DNA of 64,000 nucleotides from Streptomyces sp. WMMB 322 (GTDB taxonomy: Bacteria > Actinomycetota > Actinomycetes > Streptomycetales > Streptomycetaceae). The stretch's first letter is position 1. Every line of letters begins with the position of its first letter. The translations under genes and the position numbers were made by a program. The stretch spans positions 248,001 to 312,000 of the forward strand of contig NZ_FMHI01000007.1 in the NCBI RefSeq assembly GCF_900090145.1, given 5' to 3'. Below are positions 32,111 through 40,492 of the stretch, in pieces. The notes under the pieces are model-generated. The model was not told the origin of the DNA and made no database searches. It saw nothing but the letters and a program-made list of their open reading frames with translations.

Positions 32111-33595
32111 ATGCCACAGGTGCTGAGCAAGGGCGCGCGCATCACCGGAGGAGTCTTCTGCCTCCTCCTCGCGCTGCACACCTGGATCTGGGTGCTGCGG
32201 GACATCCTCGAACTCGGCTTCGCGGGCACCTGGAAGGTGTGGACGGGAGCCTTCGGACCGAGTGCGGGCGGGCTGACGGAGATTCCCGCCACCACCGCCG
32301 ACGACGTCGGTCTCGGCCTCCTCCAGATCGCCGCCGCGTTCGCCGCGTTCACCGGCGCCTGGGCGGCCGGCGGCCTCATGGCCGTCACCACGGCGCTGAC
32401 CCTGGCGTGGCGGCTGCCCGTGATCTGGCATGCGGGCCTGCACTCGGAGTCGACGCCGTACTACGCGCTGCGCGGCTTCTTCGACGACCCGTCGGTGGAC
32501 GCCGCCTGGTCGAGCTGCTTCTGGGCGTCGCTGTTCTGCCTGCCGCTCGCGATCGTGCTGATGGCGGGCATCCGGCGGTGGACGGGACAGCCTGACGGGC
32601 CCGCCCAGCCGTACGGGGCTCCGGCTCAGCCCTACGGCCAGCCGTACGGGCAGCAGTTCGGGCAGCCGTACGGGCAGTTCGGGCAGCCTTTCGGGCAGGG
32701 GCAGCCCCAGCCTCCCCACGCCGCGCATCCGCCGGAGCCGCTGCTGCCGAGCGAGTGCCCGCAGCGCCCGACCGGGGTGCACGCGGTCGTGGCGGCGCTC
32801 TTCTGCGCCCTCCTGGTGCTCTTCAGCGCCGGCTGGAGCATCCACGCGTTCTCCACGGCGGGGGCCGACCACTGGCTCCGCCTGTTCACCGGACGGGGCA
32901 CCGTCGTCACGCTGCTCGACGCATCCCCGGGCTGGGAGTGGCTCACGCTGATCGCCGTGGGCGGCGCCGCCTGCGTACTGGCCGGGGTCCGTACGCTCTC
33001 CGCGCGCGGCTTCTCCCTGGGCCTCGCCGTCCTGCTGCTGCCGCGCGCCGTCACGGTCCTGTGGGGCTACTTCGACGCGGGCGTCTTCTTCGAACTGGGC
33101 GCGGCGCCCGTGGCGGGCTTCTTCAGCCGCCTTCAGCTGCTGATCACGCTGGCCGGCGCGGTGACCTTGATCGTGCTGACGCTGCGGCCCGGAGTGCCGG
33201 CACAGCCCGGGCCCGCGCCGCTCGCGGCAGGTGCCCCGTCCTTCGGGTCGCCTCCCGGGCAGATGGGGCCGGGGCAGTTTCCGCCGGGGCAGGCCCAGCC
33301 GTACGTCCCGCCGCAGCCGGGGCCCGGGCAGGCGGGTCCGGCGTATGCCTATCCTCCGGTCCAGCCTGCCGCCTCGCCCCCTCCGGCCGGGCCGCCTCCC
33401 GGGGCACCGCCGGGGACGCCACCCCCTCCGGCCGGGCCGCCTCCCGGGGCACCGACGGCCGCACCGCCCGCGTCCCCGCCGTCGCAGGGCGGCGGGGACG
33501 GCGCCGAGGGTACGGACGGCGCGGGCGGCACGGACGGCGGTGTCGGCGGTGTCGGCGGCGTCGGCGGCGTGTTCGGGCCACCGCCCGCGTACTGA
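32111..33595 (+). CDS. Membrane protein with Gln/Gly/Pro-rich linkers
   Basis: 494 aa from ATG 32111 (GGGGGGCG upstream). Three hydrophobic segments lie in residues 10-155, then a PYGQPYGQQFGQPYGQ-type low-complexity linker (~165-205), then four more (about 225-365), then a Pro/Gly tail with a 15-residue unit repeated at DNA level with a 45-bp period (33377 and 33422). No catalytic motif recognised. Such proteins with alternating membrane and PYGQ-rich cytoplasmic tails are common in Streptomyces and of unknown role. Divergent from the desulfurase gene. Confidence 0.8.
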   Translation: MPQVLSKGARITGGVFCLLLALHTWIWVLRDILELGFAGTWKVWTGAFGPSAGGLTEIPATTADDVGLGLLQIAAAFAAFTGAWAAGGLMAVTTALTLAWRLPVIWHAGLHSESTPYYALRGFFDDPSVDAAWSSCFWASLFCLPLAIVLMAGIRRWTGQPDGPAQPYGAPAQPYGQPYGQQFGQPYGQFGQPFGQGQPQPPHAAHPPEPLLPSECPQRPTGVHAVVAALFCALLVLFSAGWSIHAFSTAGADHWLRLFTGRGTVVTLLDASPGWEWLTLIAVGGAACVLAGVRTLSARGFSLGLAVLLLPRAVTVLWGYFDAGVFFELGAAPVAGFFSRLQLLITLAGAVTLIVLTLRPGVPAQPGPAPLAAGAPSFGSPPGQMGPGQFPPGQAQPYVPPQPGPGQAGPAYAYPPVQPAASPPPAGPPPGAPPGTPPPPAGPPPGAPTAAPPASPPSQGGGDGAEGTDGAGGTDGGVGGVGGVGGVFGPPPAY

Positions 33596-33651
33596 GCCCC
33601 GGGCGCGGCAGGGGCCCGGCCCGCACCGGTTCCGCTGCGGGCGGCGCCCGT

Positions 33652-34386
33652 TCAGTCTCCGGCGACGGCCGCCAGCGCGGCGGCCACCTCGGCCTCGGCG
33701 GACGCCTTGTCGATGCCGAGGCCCGCGAGCGTCCCCTCCCCGTCCTCGAGCTCCAGGAGCGCGAGGAGGATGTGCTCGGTGCCGATGAAGTTGTGGCCCA
33801 GGCGCAGCGCCTCCCGGAAGGTGAGTTCCAGCGCCTTCTTCGCCTGTGCGTCGAAGGGGATCATCTCCGGCACGCCGTCGACGGCCGCGGGAAGCGTCCC
33901 GGTCACCGTCTCCCGCACCGATTCGAGTGACACACCTCGCGCGACGAGTGCCTTCGCGCCGATGCCCTCCGGCTCGTCGAGGAGCCCGAGGATGAGGTGG
34001 CCGGGGCCGATCTCGGTGTTGCCTGCCTGACGTGCCTCGTTCTGGGAGGACACCACGACGTTCCGTGCCCGCGGGGTGAAGCGGCCGAAGCCCTGCGAGG
34101 GGTCCAGGTCGGCGCTCTCGCCCGGCACAGGGGCCTTGGGCACGAAGCGCTTCTGGGCCGCCTGCCTGGTCACGCCCATGCTCTTGCCGATGTCCGTCCA
34201 GGAGGCGCCCGAGCGGCGGGCCTGGTCCACGAAGTGGCCGATGAGGTGGTCGGCGAGGTCGCCGAGGTGGTCGGCGGCGAGCACGGCGTCCGAGAGCTGG
34301 TCGAGCGCGTCGGAGTGGACGTTCTTGATGGCGTCGATCAGGTCGTCGAGCCGTACCCGGCCGGCCATGGGAATGGGATCCGTCAT
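33652..34386 (-). CDS. Clp N-terminal domain protein with helix-turn-helix
   Basis: 244 aa. Residues ~45-85 contain a helix-turn-helix (GASWTDIGKSMGVTRQAAQKR). Two Clp_N repeats follow (FTPRARNVVVSSQNEARQAG and ALELTFREALRLGHNFIGTEH). There is no AAA+ ATPase module, so this is not ClpC/ClpB but a DNA-binding protein that borrows the Clp substrate-binding domain. Function probably regulatory. Its upstream region holds an exact palindrome and a further half-site of GGTTGAC (34399-34434), so autoregulation and control of the divergent prepilin peptidase gene are likely (inference). Confidence 0.88.
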   Translation of the reverse strand: MTDPIPMAGRVRLDDLIDAIKNVHSDALDQLSDAVLAADHLGDLADHLIGHFVDQARRSGASWTDIGKSMGVTRQAAQKRFVPKAPVPGESADLDPSQGFGRFTPRARNVVVSSQNEARQAGNTEIGPGHLILGLLDEPEGIGAKALVARGVSLESVRETVTGTLPAAVDGVPEMIPFDAQAKKALELTFREALRLGHNFIGTEHILLALLELEDGEGTLAGLGIDKASAEAEVAAALAAVAGD

Positions 34387-34398
34387 GTGGCAACCTTA

Positions 34399-34434
34399 GG
34401 TTGACAACCCGAAGAGCGTCAACCGTTGGTTGAC
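34399..34434. promoter_or_regulatory. Palindromic operator between Clp-N/HTH gene and prepilin peptidase
   Basis: GTCAACC (34418-34424), 3-bp spacer, GGTTGAC (34428-34434) is a perfect 7+7 palindrome. Another GGTTGAC is at 34399-34405, 13 bp from the Clp-N/HTH start codon. Both lie in the divergent promoter. Confidence 0.65.
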
Positions 34435-34480
34435 AGATGCCCGGAGGGTGACAGGACTGTCCGTTCCAGGGGGGACGCCG

Positions 34481-35290
34481 ATGCCCGTACTCGTCCCGTT
34501 ACTGACGCTGTGCGCTGCGGCGTACGGCGCGGCCGCGGGCTCGCTGCTGCCGCGCGCCGCCTACCGGCTGGCCGTGCCGCCGCAGACGCCATGGCGCGGA
34601 CGGTGCCCTGCGGGCCACGAACTCACCGGCGCCGCACGCGGATGGCTCGGCCGCGCCCGCTGCCGGGCATGCCCGCCGGCCGGGACGGCGGCAGCGGCGG
34701 GCACCGGCCCGGGGGATGCCGGCGCGCCGCACGAGCCTGCCGCGCCCTTCGGCGGCTCGCCCCGGCTGTTCGCCGCCGTCTGCGCGTCGGTCTGCGTGAC
34801 ACTCGCGCTGTTCGTGGGCCCGCGGCCCGAGTTGGGCGTCTGGCTGCTGGCCGCGCCCTTCGGCCTGCTGCTCGCCGCCGTCGACCTCCGAGCCCAACGC
34901 CTCCCCGACATACTCACGTTGCCGCTGGCCGTGGCGACCGCCGCCCTGCTCGGCCTCGCCGCCCTGGCACCGCGGGCGGGCGGCGAATGGACGGGGGCGC
35001 TGCTGGGCGGAGCCGTCCTCGCCGCCGCCTACTTCGTGATGTTCCTGCTCAACCCCCGCGGCATGGGCTTCGGCGACGTGAAGCTCGCCGCCGCCCTCGG
35101 CCTCGCCCTCGGCTGGTACGGCTGGAACGTGGTCTTCGCCGGGACGTTCCTCGGCTTCCTCCTCGCCGCCTGCTACGGCCTCGCGCAGGTACTGGCCGGA
35201 CGCGCGAAGTTGAAGACGGCGGTGCCCTTCGGCCCGTTCATGCTGCTGGGCACGCTGGCGGGAGTGCTGCTCGGCGGCGCCACGGCGTGA
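34481..35290 (+). CDS. A24 family prepilin peptidase
   Basis: 269 aa from ATG 34481 (GGGGGG 6-11 bases upstream); an in-frame ATG-like start at 34430 would sit in the operator. Aspartate motifs of the family are visible: DLRAQRLPDILT (first Asp, ~residue 135) and GMGFGDVKLAAALGLALGW (GxGD, ~205). Six or more hydrophobic helices. It cleaves leader peptides of pilin-like proteins at the membrane; no pilin or tad genes are next to it here. The N-terminal cytoplasmic cysteines (CPAGHEL, CRAC) are partly retained. Confidence 0.9.
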   Translation: MPVLVPLLTLCAAAYGAAAGSLLPRAAYRLAVPPQTPWRGRCPAGHELTGAARGWLGRARCRACPPAGTAAAAGTGPGDAGAPHEPAAPFGGSPRLFAAVCASVCVTLALFVGPRPELGVWLLAAPFGLLLAAVDLRAQRLPDILTLPLAVATAALLGLAALAPRAGGEWTGALLGGAVLAAAYFVMFLLNPRGMGFGDVKLAAALGLALGWYGWNVVFAGTFLGFLLAACYGLAQVLAGRAKLKTAVPFGPFMLLGTLAGVLLGGATA

Positions 35291-35632
35291 GGGGGCGACA
35301 GGCTGCGATCAAGTCCTCAGAGGTGAGATGCGGGACGCCCTCGGCGGTGCAGCCGCTCCGTCTCCCGGCGAGCACGGGGTGGCCTCATCGGCGCCGACAG
35401 CCGCCCCTGCCACACGCCCGGAGTCCACCGGCACCGGCACCGGCACCGTGAACGCCTCGCCGTCGACGCGGCGGCCCGCACCAGGCGCGCAAGAAGTTCC
35501 AGGAAGCCTTCGACGGCTTCAAGAAGGGCATGGGCCGTTCATGGTGCTGGGTACGCTTGGCGGAAGACCACTCAGCGGGCTCGCCGCAGCCGGACGGCCG
35601 GCGTCCGCGCGCTCGCAGGCAACCGGGGGAAA
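35291..35632 (+). pseudogene. Possible decayed remnant downstream of prepilin peptidase
   Basis: 342 bp without an intact gene. One frame reads GPFMVLGTLGG near 35531-35563, close to GPFMLLGTLAG at the prepilin peptidase C-terminus, and another reads KKFQEAFDGFKKGMG just before it. The nucleotides matching the peptidase end agree at roughly three-quarters of ~48 positions. This could be a scar of a duplication, or chance. Confidence 0.3.
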
Positions 35633-36505
35633 ATGCGCATGCTGATGGCTGTGTGGAAGCGGCACGGTCTCGTCTTCGCGGCCGGAGCCGTGTGTGTTCT
35701 GGTCAACAGGCAAGGTCTCGGGCCGCTTTGGTTCACCGGCGTCACGCTGATCCTGGCGGGGCTGCTCCTGGCCGTCGCCATGAACTTCCGGCAGCGCCCG
35801 CGCGAAGGCCTGGCGCCCCTGATGCTCCCGGTGCCCTTCACCGGGCGCTGGACGGCGTTCAACAGCCCAGGGTCAAAGATCCCCAGCCACACTCACAGCC
35901 ATGCTCAGACGTACGCGATCGACGTGAAGTACGAGCCGCGCCCGGGCAACGGCAAGGGCGGCGACGGCGACGGAAACGAGACTCCGGCCACCCCGCCCGT
36001 CACGTGGCTCTGGCCCCTCGCGCGCCGGCCGCAGTCCTACCCGTCCTTCGGCCGCCCCCTTCTCGCCCCGGCTGCCGGGATGGTCGTGGCGACCGCCGGC
36101 AGGCAGCGGGACCACCTGACACGTACGTCACTGCCCGGCCTGGTCTTCCTCCACCTGGAGGGGTTCGTCCGCGGCCTCGGGTGGCCCCGGCATCTCCTGG
36201 GCAACCACGTCGTGCTGGACCTCGGCGGAGGCGTCCACGCGGTCTTCGCGCATCTTCGCCGCGACTCCCTCCGGGTGAACCCGGGCGACCGGGTCACGGC
36301 CGGGCAGCAACTCGCCGAATGCGGCAACTCCGGCAACTCCTCCGACCCCCATCTGCACTTCCAGCTCATGGACGGCCCGGACGTGATGACCGCACACGGC
36401 CTGCCCTTCGAATGGCGCTATGCCGACGACGACGGAAGCGAACACACCGGCGTACCCCCGAACTTCAACAGTTTCGTCCCGACGGCTCCGGCGCCGCCCT
36501 CTTGA
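35633..36505 (+). CDS. Membrane-anchored M23 (LytM) family peptidase
   Basis: 290 aa; ATG 35633 preceded by GGGGGA, with further ATGs at +6 and +12. Two N-terminal hydrophobic helices (residues ~12-50) anchor it. The metallopeptidase domain shows HTHSHAQTYAIDV (His and Asp ligands, here spaced more widely than the usual HxxxD), a PAAGMVVATAG strand, GNHVVLDLGGGVHAVFAHL and the final DPHLHFQL (HxH) motif. All metal ligands seem present, so cell-wall endopeptidase activity is plausible. Converges with dps across two hairpins. Confidence 0.85.
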   Translation: MRMLMAVWKRHGLVFAAGAVCVLVNRQGLGPLWFTGVTLILAGLLLAVAMNFRQRPREGLAPLMLPVPFTGRWTAFNSPGSKIPSHTHSHAQTYAIDVKYEPRPGNGKGGDGDGNETPATPPVTWLWPLARRPQSYPSFGRPLLAPAAGMVVATAGRQRDHLTRTSLPGLVFLHLEGFVRGLGWPRHLLGNHVVLDLGGGVHAVFAHLRRDSLRVNPGDRVTAGQQLAECGNSGNSSDPHLHFQLMDGPDVMTAHGLPFEWRYADDDGSEHTGVPPNFNSFVPTAPAPPS

Positions 36506-36528
36506 GGGAGCGGCCGTCTCCCGGGAGC

Positions 36529-36553
36529 GGCACGGGCCGGGTCTGCCCGTGCC
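36529..36553. terminator. Terminator hairpin after M23 gene
   Basis: GGCACGGGC (36529-36537) and GCCCGTGCC (36545-36553) form a perfect 9-bp stem with 7-nt loop. Confidence 0.6.
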
Positions 36554-36590
36554 GGGTGAAGCGGCGTCCGGCTGCCCGGGCCTGCGGCGG

Positions 36591-36628
36591 GACCGGCTCC
36601 GGCCGCATCATGACGGCCGGAGCCGGTC
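36591..36628. terminator. Terminator hairpin before dps 3' end
   Basis: A perfect 15-bp stem (36591-36605 with 36614-36628) and an 8-nt loop; serves dps and/or the convergent M23 gene. Confidence 0.75.
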
Positions 36629-36661
36629 ACTTCCTGTTCTCCCGGGGCTCGGCCCCGAGCC

Positions 36662-37138
36662 TCAACTCCCGTTCTCGGCCTGGAACATCCAGCGGTGCTT
36701 CTCCAGGTCGGCGGTGAGCTGTATGAAGATGTCCTCGGTCACGGGGTCCGGTTCGCTCACGGACTTCATGCGCTCACGGGCTCCGGCGATGGACGCCTCA
36801 AGCGCCTTGACCATCGTCCGTACCGCGTCGGTGTCCTTCTGCCAGCCTTCGTTCACCCGCTCGATCGCGCTCGTGGCCGCGACCGTCGAGGAACGGCCGT
36901 CCGGCGGCAGACCGAGCGCGGACGCCCTTTCCGCCACGGTGTCCGAGTACGAACGCGCCGTGGAGACCACCTCGTCGAGCTGGAGGTGGATGGACCGGAA
37001 GCGGGGCCCGATCACGTTCCAGTGGATCTGCTTCGCGACGAGGGAGAGATCCACCAGGTCCACGAGTTCGCCCTGCAGGGCTTCGCCGACGGTCTTCAGG
37101 TCGTCGTCCGGGAGCGTGCTCTTCACTGCGTAGGTCAC
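36662..37138 (-). CDS. Dps family iron-storage / DNA-protection protein
   Basis: 158 aa from GTG 37138 (VTYAVKSTLPDDDLKTVG); the frame is open to 37585 but loses homology. A four-helix ferritin-like protein. The Dps ferroxidase signature is seen in KQIHWNVIGPRFRSIHLQLDE: His, a second His 12 residues on, then Asp/Glu. Dps dodecamers oxidise and store iron and coat DNA under stress. The short N-tail lacks a long basic extension, so DNA binding may be weak. GAGAGAAAGC lies upstream. Confidence 0.93.
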   Translation of the reverse strand: MTYAVKSTLPDDDLKTVGEALQGELVDLVDLSLVAKQIHWNVIGPRFRSIHLQLDEVVSTARSYSDTVAERASALGLPPDGRSSTVAATSAIERVNEGWQKDTDAVRTMVKALEASIAGARERMKSVSEPDPVTEDIFIQLTADLEKHRWMFQAENGS

Positions 37139-37361
37139 AACCGTCTCGCTTTCTCTCGGCCGGCCCTGTATTTCCGGTGCCGGGTATCCGGATGAGCGCG
37201 CGGGATTCATCGCCCGGCGGACGCGTCCCGGCAACGGTCGATCACCATGCGGACCCGGCCGGTCACCGAACGTCGGGGCAACCGGCACCCGGTCGGCACC
37301 CGAGGTCGCAGCGGTCCGCAAATGGCGTGCGCAGGGGCCCCGCCGTACGGAGACTGGGCGC

Positions 37362-38255
37362 ATGACGAAGTGCACTGCGGATGAGGCAGCGGCTGAGGCA
37401 GGTGACTGGGCGGCCGTCCTGGACCACACGTACGAGAGCTCCTCGGGCACCGTCCGGTGGGGCCGGCTCGCCCCCGCGGACGGGCCTCCCGTCGTCCTTC
37501 TGCACGGCACGCCGTGGTCGTCGTTCACGTGGCGGGCCGTGGCCCGTGCCCTGGCGCAGACGTACCGCGTCCACGTGTGGGACATGCCGGGCTACGGGAC
37601 CTCCGCGAAGTACCAGGGCCAGGACGTCTCGCTCGCCGCGCAGGGCCTGATCTTCAGCGAGCTGCTCGGCCACTGGGGCCTCGGGGCCGGCGGCGCGCAC
37701 CTTCCGGCGGTGCTGGCTCACGACTTCGGCGGCTGCGTCGCTCTGCGGGCGCATCTGCTGCACGGCGCCGAATACGGGCGTCTCGCGCTCGTCGACCCGG
37801 TTGCGCTGGCCCCCTGGGGGTCACCGGCCTACCGGCTGCTGGGCGAACAGGCGGAGGTGTTCGGGCAGTTGCCGCCCGCGCTGCACGAGGCACTGGTGCG
37901 TGAGTACATCCGCTCGGCGAGCGCGCACGGCCTGCCTCGGCGGGTGCTGGACGGGCTGGTTGCGCCGTGGGTGGGCGAGTCCGGCCAGGGCGCGTTCTAC
38001 CGGCAGATCCAGCAGAACGACCAGCGCTTCACGGACGAGATCGAGGGACGCTACGGCGAGATCCGTCCGCCCGTGCTCGTCTGCTGGGGCACCGCCGACA
38101 CCTGGATTCCCGTCGACCGCGCACACCGGCTGGCGGACATGATCCCCGGCGCCCGGCTCCGGTTCGTCGAGGGCGCCGGGCACCTGGTGCAGGAGGACGC
38201 GCCGGCCGAACTGACCGCCGCGCTCGCGGACTTCCTGCACGTCACGGCCGGGTAG
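37362..38255 (+). CDS. Alpha/beta hydrolase with Asp nucleophile (haloalkane dehalogenase/epoxide hydrolase type)
   Basis: 297 aa. Seen: VVLLHGTPWSSFTWR (oxyanion-hole HG), DMPGYGTSAKY, the nucleophile elbow AHDFGGCVALRAH with Asp instead of Ser, WGTADTWIPVDRA (acid) and GAGHLVQEDAP (His). An Asp nucleophile is characteristic of haloalkane dehalogenases and epoxide hydrolases, not esterases. Substrate unknown. GGAG precedes the ATG by about 10 bases. No cotranscribed partner evident; the acyltransferase gene follows 155 bp later. Confidence 0.88.
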   Translation: MTKCTADEAAAEAGDWAAVLDHTYESSSGTVRWGRLAPADGPPVVLLHGTPWSSFTWRAVARALAQTYRVHVWDMPGYGTSAKYQGQDVSLAAQGLIFSELLGHWGLGAGGAHLPAVLAHDFGGCVALRAHLLHGAEYGRLALVDPVALAPWGSPAYRLLGEQAEVFGQLPPALHEALVREYIRSASAHGLPRRVLDGLVAPWVGESGQGAFYRQIQQNDQRFTDEIEGRYGEIRPPVLVCWGTADTWIPVDRAHRLADMIPGARLRFVEGAGHLVQEDAPAELTAALADFLHVTAG

Positions 38256-38410
38256 CGACGCGGAGGGAGCAACGGACCGCGACCACGGCACGAGCGGGCC
38301 GCTCGTCGCAGAAGGCAGAAGGTAACCGCAACTCCCGCGCCCCCCGCGCGAAATCGCTGCATCGTACAGAAAAACTCCGTGCGCCGGCCGCCGCTCCTAG
38401 CGTGCGGCAG

Positions 38411-39724
38411 ATGCTGCAGGCCGGTCCCGAGCGCGCGCCGCTTCCCCCGCTGCGTACTGAACCCCCCGCCGCCACCCGCGAGTTGCCGGAAGTCCCGGAC
38501 CGCGGCGACGGCGGGGACGGCAGCGGCGGGGCGGGGCGTACGGACCGCGCGGGCCGCGCCGCCCGGGTGGAGAAGAGGCCGGCGGGAGAGCAGGACGCGC
38601 CGCACCGCGACCCGTATCTCGACAACGCCAAGTATCTGACGATCGTGCTCGTCGCCGTCGGGCACGCATGGGCGCCGCTGACGGTCGGCAGCCGGCCGAC
38701 CGCGGCTCTGTACTACCTGCTCTACACGTTCCACATGCCCGCGTTCGTCATCATCTCCGGTTACCTCTCCCGCGGTTTCGAGTACCGGCCACGGCAGATC
38801 CGCCGCCTGCTGACCGGCGTCGTCGTCCCCTATCTCGTCTTCCAGACGCTGTTCACGTTCTTCATGCGGTGGGCCGGCGACGAACCGGAGCGTGAATTCG
38901 CCTACCAGGAACCGGAGTTCGCCCTCTGGTTCCTGGTCGCGCTGTGCCTGTGGCGGCTGACGACCCCACTGTGGAAGGCTCTGCGGTGGCCGCTGCCGGT
39001 CTCGTTGGCCGTCGCGGTCGCCGCCGGTGTGACGCCGAGCGTCAGCGGCGATCTGGAGCTGATGCGCGTGGCACAGTTCCTGCCGTTCTTCGTGCTGGGA
39101 CTCCGACTGCGGCCCCGGCACCTCGAGTTCGTGCGGCACCGCGCCGTGCGGATTCTCGCCGTGCCGGTCACCGCGGGCGCGGTGGCGGTGTCGTACGCGG
39201 CCGTTCCGTACATCTCCGCGGCCCCGTTCCTGCACGACAAGGACGCACAGAGCCTGGGGCTCCCGTCATGGCTGGGCGCGGTGATGACGCTCACGGCGTT
39301 CGGCTGTGCCCTGGTGATGACGGTGTGTTTCCTGTCCTGGGTGCCGCGCAGGCGCATGTGGTTCACGTCCTTGGGCGCCGGAACGCTCTGCGCGTACGTG
39401 CTGCACGTGTATCCGCTCCAGTACGCCAAGGAGCTGGGCTGGTTCGAGGACGAGGGCGCACAGCATCCGCTCGACCGCTTCGCGATCACGGTCATCGCGG
39501 CGGGACTGATGACCCTGCTGTGCACGGCGCCGGTGCGACGGGCGCTGCGGTTCGTTCTGGAGCCGAGGCTGACGTGGTTCTTCACCCCGCAGGCGAACGC
39601 CCCCGCGCCGCGCGCGCCGGCCCCGCACGCGCCGGCCGCGAGCGCGCCCCGGCTGCCCGTGGCTCCCTCCTCGCGGCGGCTGGAGCTGCCGGCGGCACCG
39701 GTTTCGGAGAAGTCGCCGCCCTGA
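38411..39724 (+). CDS. Acyltransferase family (type 3) membrane protein
   Basis: 437 aa from ATG 38411; no clear ribosome site, GTG 38402 is an alternative. A ~65-residue hydrophilic, Gly/Arg-rich N-tail precedes YLDNAKYLTIVLVAVGHAW, the first helix of acyltransferase-3 proteins with the conserved His near its end. About ten hydrophobic helices follow, including YTFHMPAFVIISGYLS and the RRLL-VVVPYL loop. These enzymes acetylate sugars or other extracellular polymers. The C-terminal ~50 residues are Ala/Pro-rich and outside the membrane domain. Confidence 0.86.
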   Translation: MLQAGPERAPLPPLRTEPPAATRELPEVPDRGDGGDGSGGAGRTDRAGRAARVEKRPAGEQDAPHRDPYLDNAKYLTIVLVAVGHAWAPLTVGSRPTAALYYLLYTFHMPAFVIISGYLSRGFEYRPRQIRRLLTGVVVPYLVFQTLFTFFMRWAGDEPEREFAYQEPEFALWFLVALCLWRLTTPLWKALRWPLPVSLAVAVAAGVTPSVSGDLELMRVAQFLPFFVLGLRLRPRHLEFVRHRAVRILAVPVTAGAVAVSYAAVPYISAAPFLHDKDAQSLGLPSWLGAVMTLTAFGCALVMTVCFLSWVPRRRMWFTSLGAGTLCAYVLHVYPLQYAKELGWFEDEGAQHPLDRFAITVIAAGLMTLLCTAPVRRALRFVLEPRLTWFFTPQANAPAPRAPAPHAPAASAPRLPVAPSSRRLELPAAPVSEKSPP

Positions 39725-39814
39725 GAGCTCCCGTCGGAGCCGGCCGCCCGCCCTGCCCGCACCGCCGCCCTCCCCCGCGGGGCGGCGGCACGGTCCTCAC
39801 CGGCAGCGGACCGA

Positions 39815-39850
39815 GGCCGGGCAGGACACCGGCGGGTGCCCTGCCCGGCC
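39815..39850. terminator. Hairpin between convergent genes
   Basis: GGCCGGGCAGG (39815-39825) pairs perfectly with CCTGCCCGGCC (39840-39850). A second 9-bp hairpin lies at about 39762-39788. Confidence 0.7.
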
Positions 39851-39869
39851 GGCTCCGGCCGGTGAGCGG

Positions 39870-40376
39870 TCAGCAGTTGCGGATCGACCAGACGGGCGTC
39901 CAGTCGTAGGACGTGCTGCCTTCGCCGGGAGCGACGGCCAGCAGGTGGTTGCCGCTCTTGCCGTAGAAGTGGGCGACGGCGCCGCCGGTCTGTGAGTTGC
40001 GGTAGGAGCCCGTGCCGACGAAGTTCGACAGGGCGTAGGTGTCGCAGTAGTAGAGGAAGAAGACCGCGTAGTCCCCCCTCGTGCTGTCGTATGCGGCGAC
40101 GCACAGGTTTCCGGAGTCGCATGTGAGGCTGCCGCCCGCCGGCACGTGCACGATCTTCCGGGCCTTCGGCCAGGTCGTCGGAGGCTCCGCGAGCGCGGAC
40201 CTGACCGACGGTGCCGCTGAGCCGGGTACTTCCGGCATGGTCAGGATCTGACCCGCCGGCTTCTTCTGTTCGCCGGCGGAGGAGGCCGCCTGGGCCGGTG
40301 CGGTCGTGGCGAAGACGACCGCCAGCAGGCAGGCCAGAGTGCCGAGCACGGCAAGAACGGAACGTCTCTTACGCAT
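39870..40376 (-). CDS. Secreted peptidase-inhibitor-like (I36/crystallin-fold) protein
   Basis: 168 aa. A Sec signal (MRKRRSVLAVLGTLACLLAVVFA, cleavage near AQAAS) leads a Ser/Pro-rich segment and a C-terminal domain of ~75 residues with GGSLTCDSGNLCVAAYDS and YYCDTYALSNFVGTGSYRN. The spacing of Cys, Asn and aromatic residues is like the Streptomyces beta/gamma-crystallin-type peptidase inhibitor family I36. Assignment is by pattern only. It ends in Cys. Convergent with the acyltransferase gene. Confidence 0.65.
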   Translation of the reverse strand: MRKRRSVLAVLGTLACLLAVVFATTAPAQAASSAGEQKKPAGQILTMPEVPGSAAPSVRSALAEPPTTWPKARKIVHVPAGGSLTCDSGNLCVAAYDSTRGDYAVFFLYYCDTYALSNFVGTGSYRNSQTGGAVAHFYGKSGNHLLAVAPGEGSTSYDWTPVWSIRNC

Positions 40377-40492
40377 TCTGTGGATCCCCCCTGGGATGAC
40401 GGAACACCGGGCCCCACGGTCGAGTGCGGGCCCGTCCGTTCCCTCAGGCTCGCCTCATGCTCCGCGCTTTCGCCAGACGTCGAAGCTGGGGC

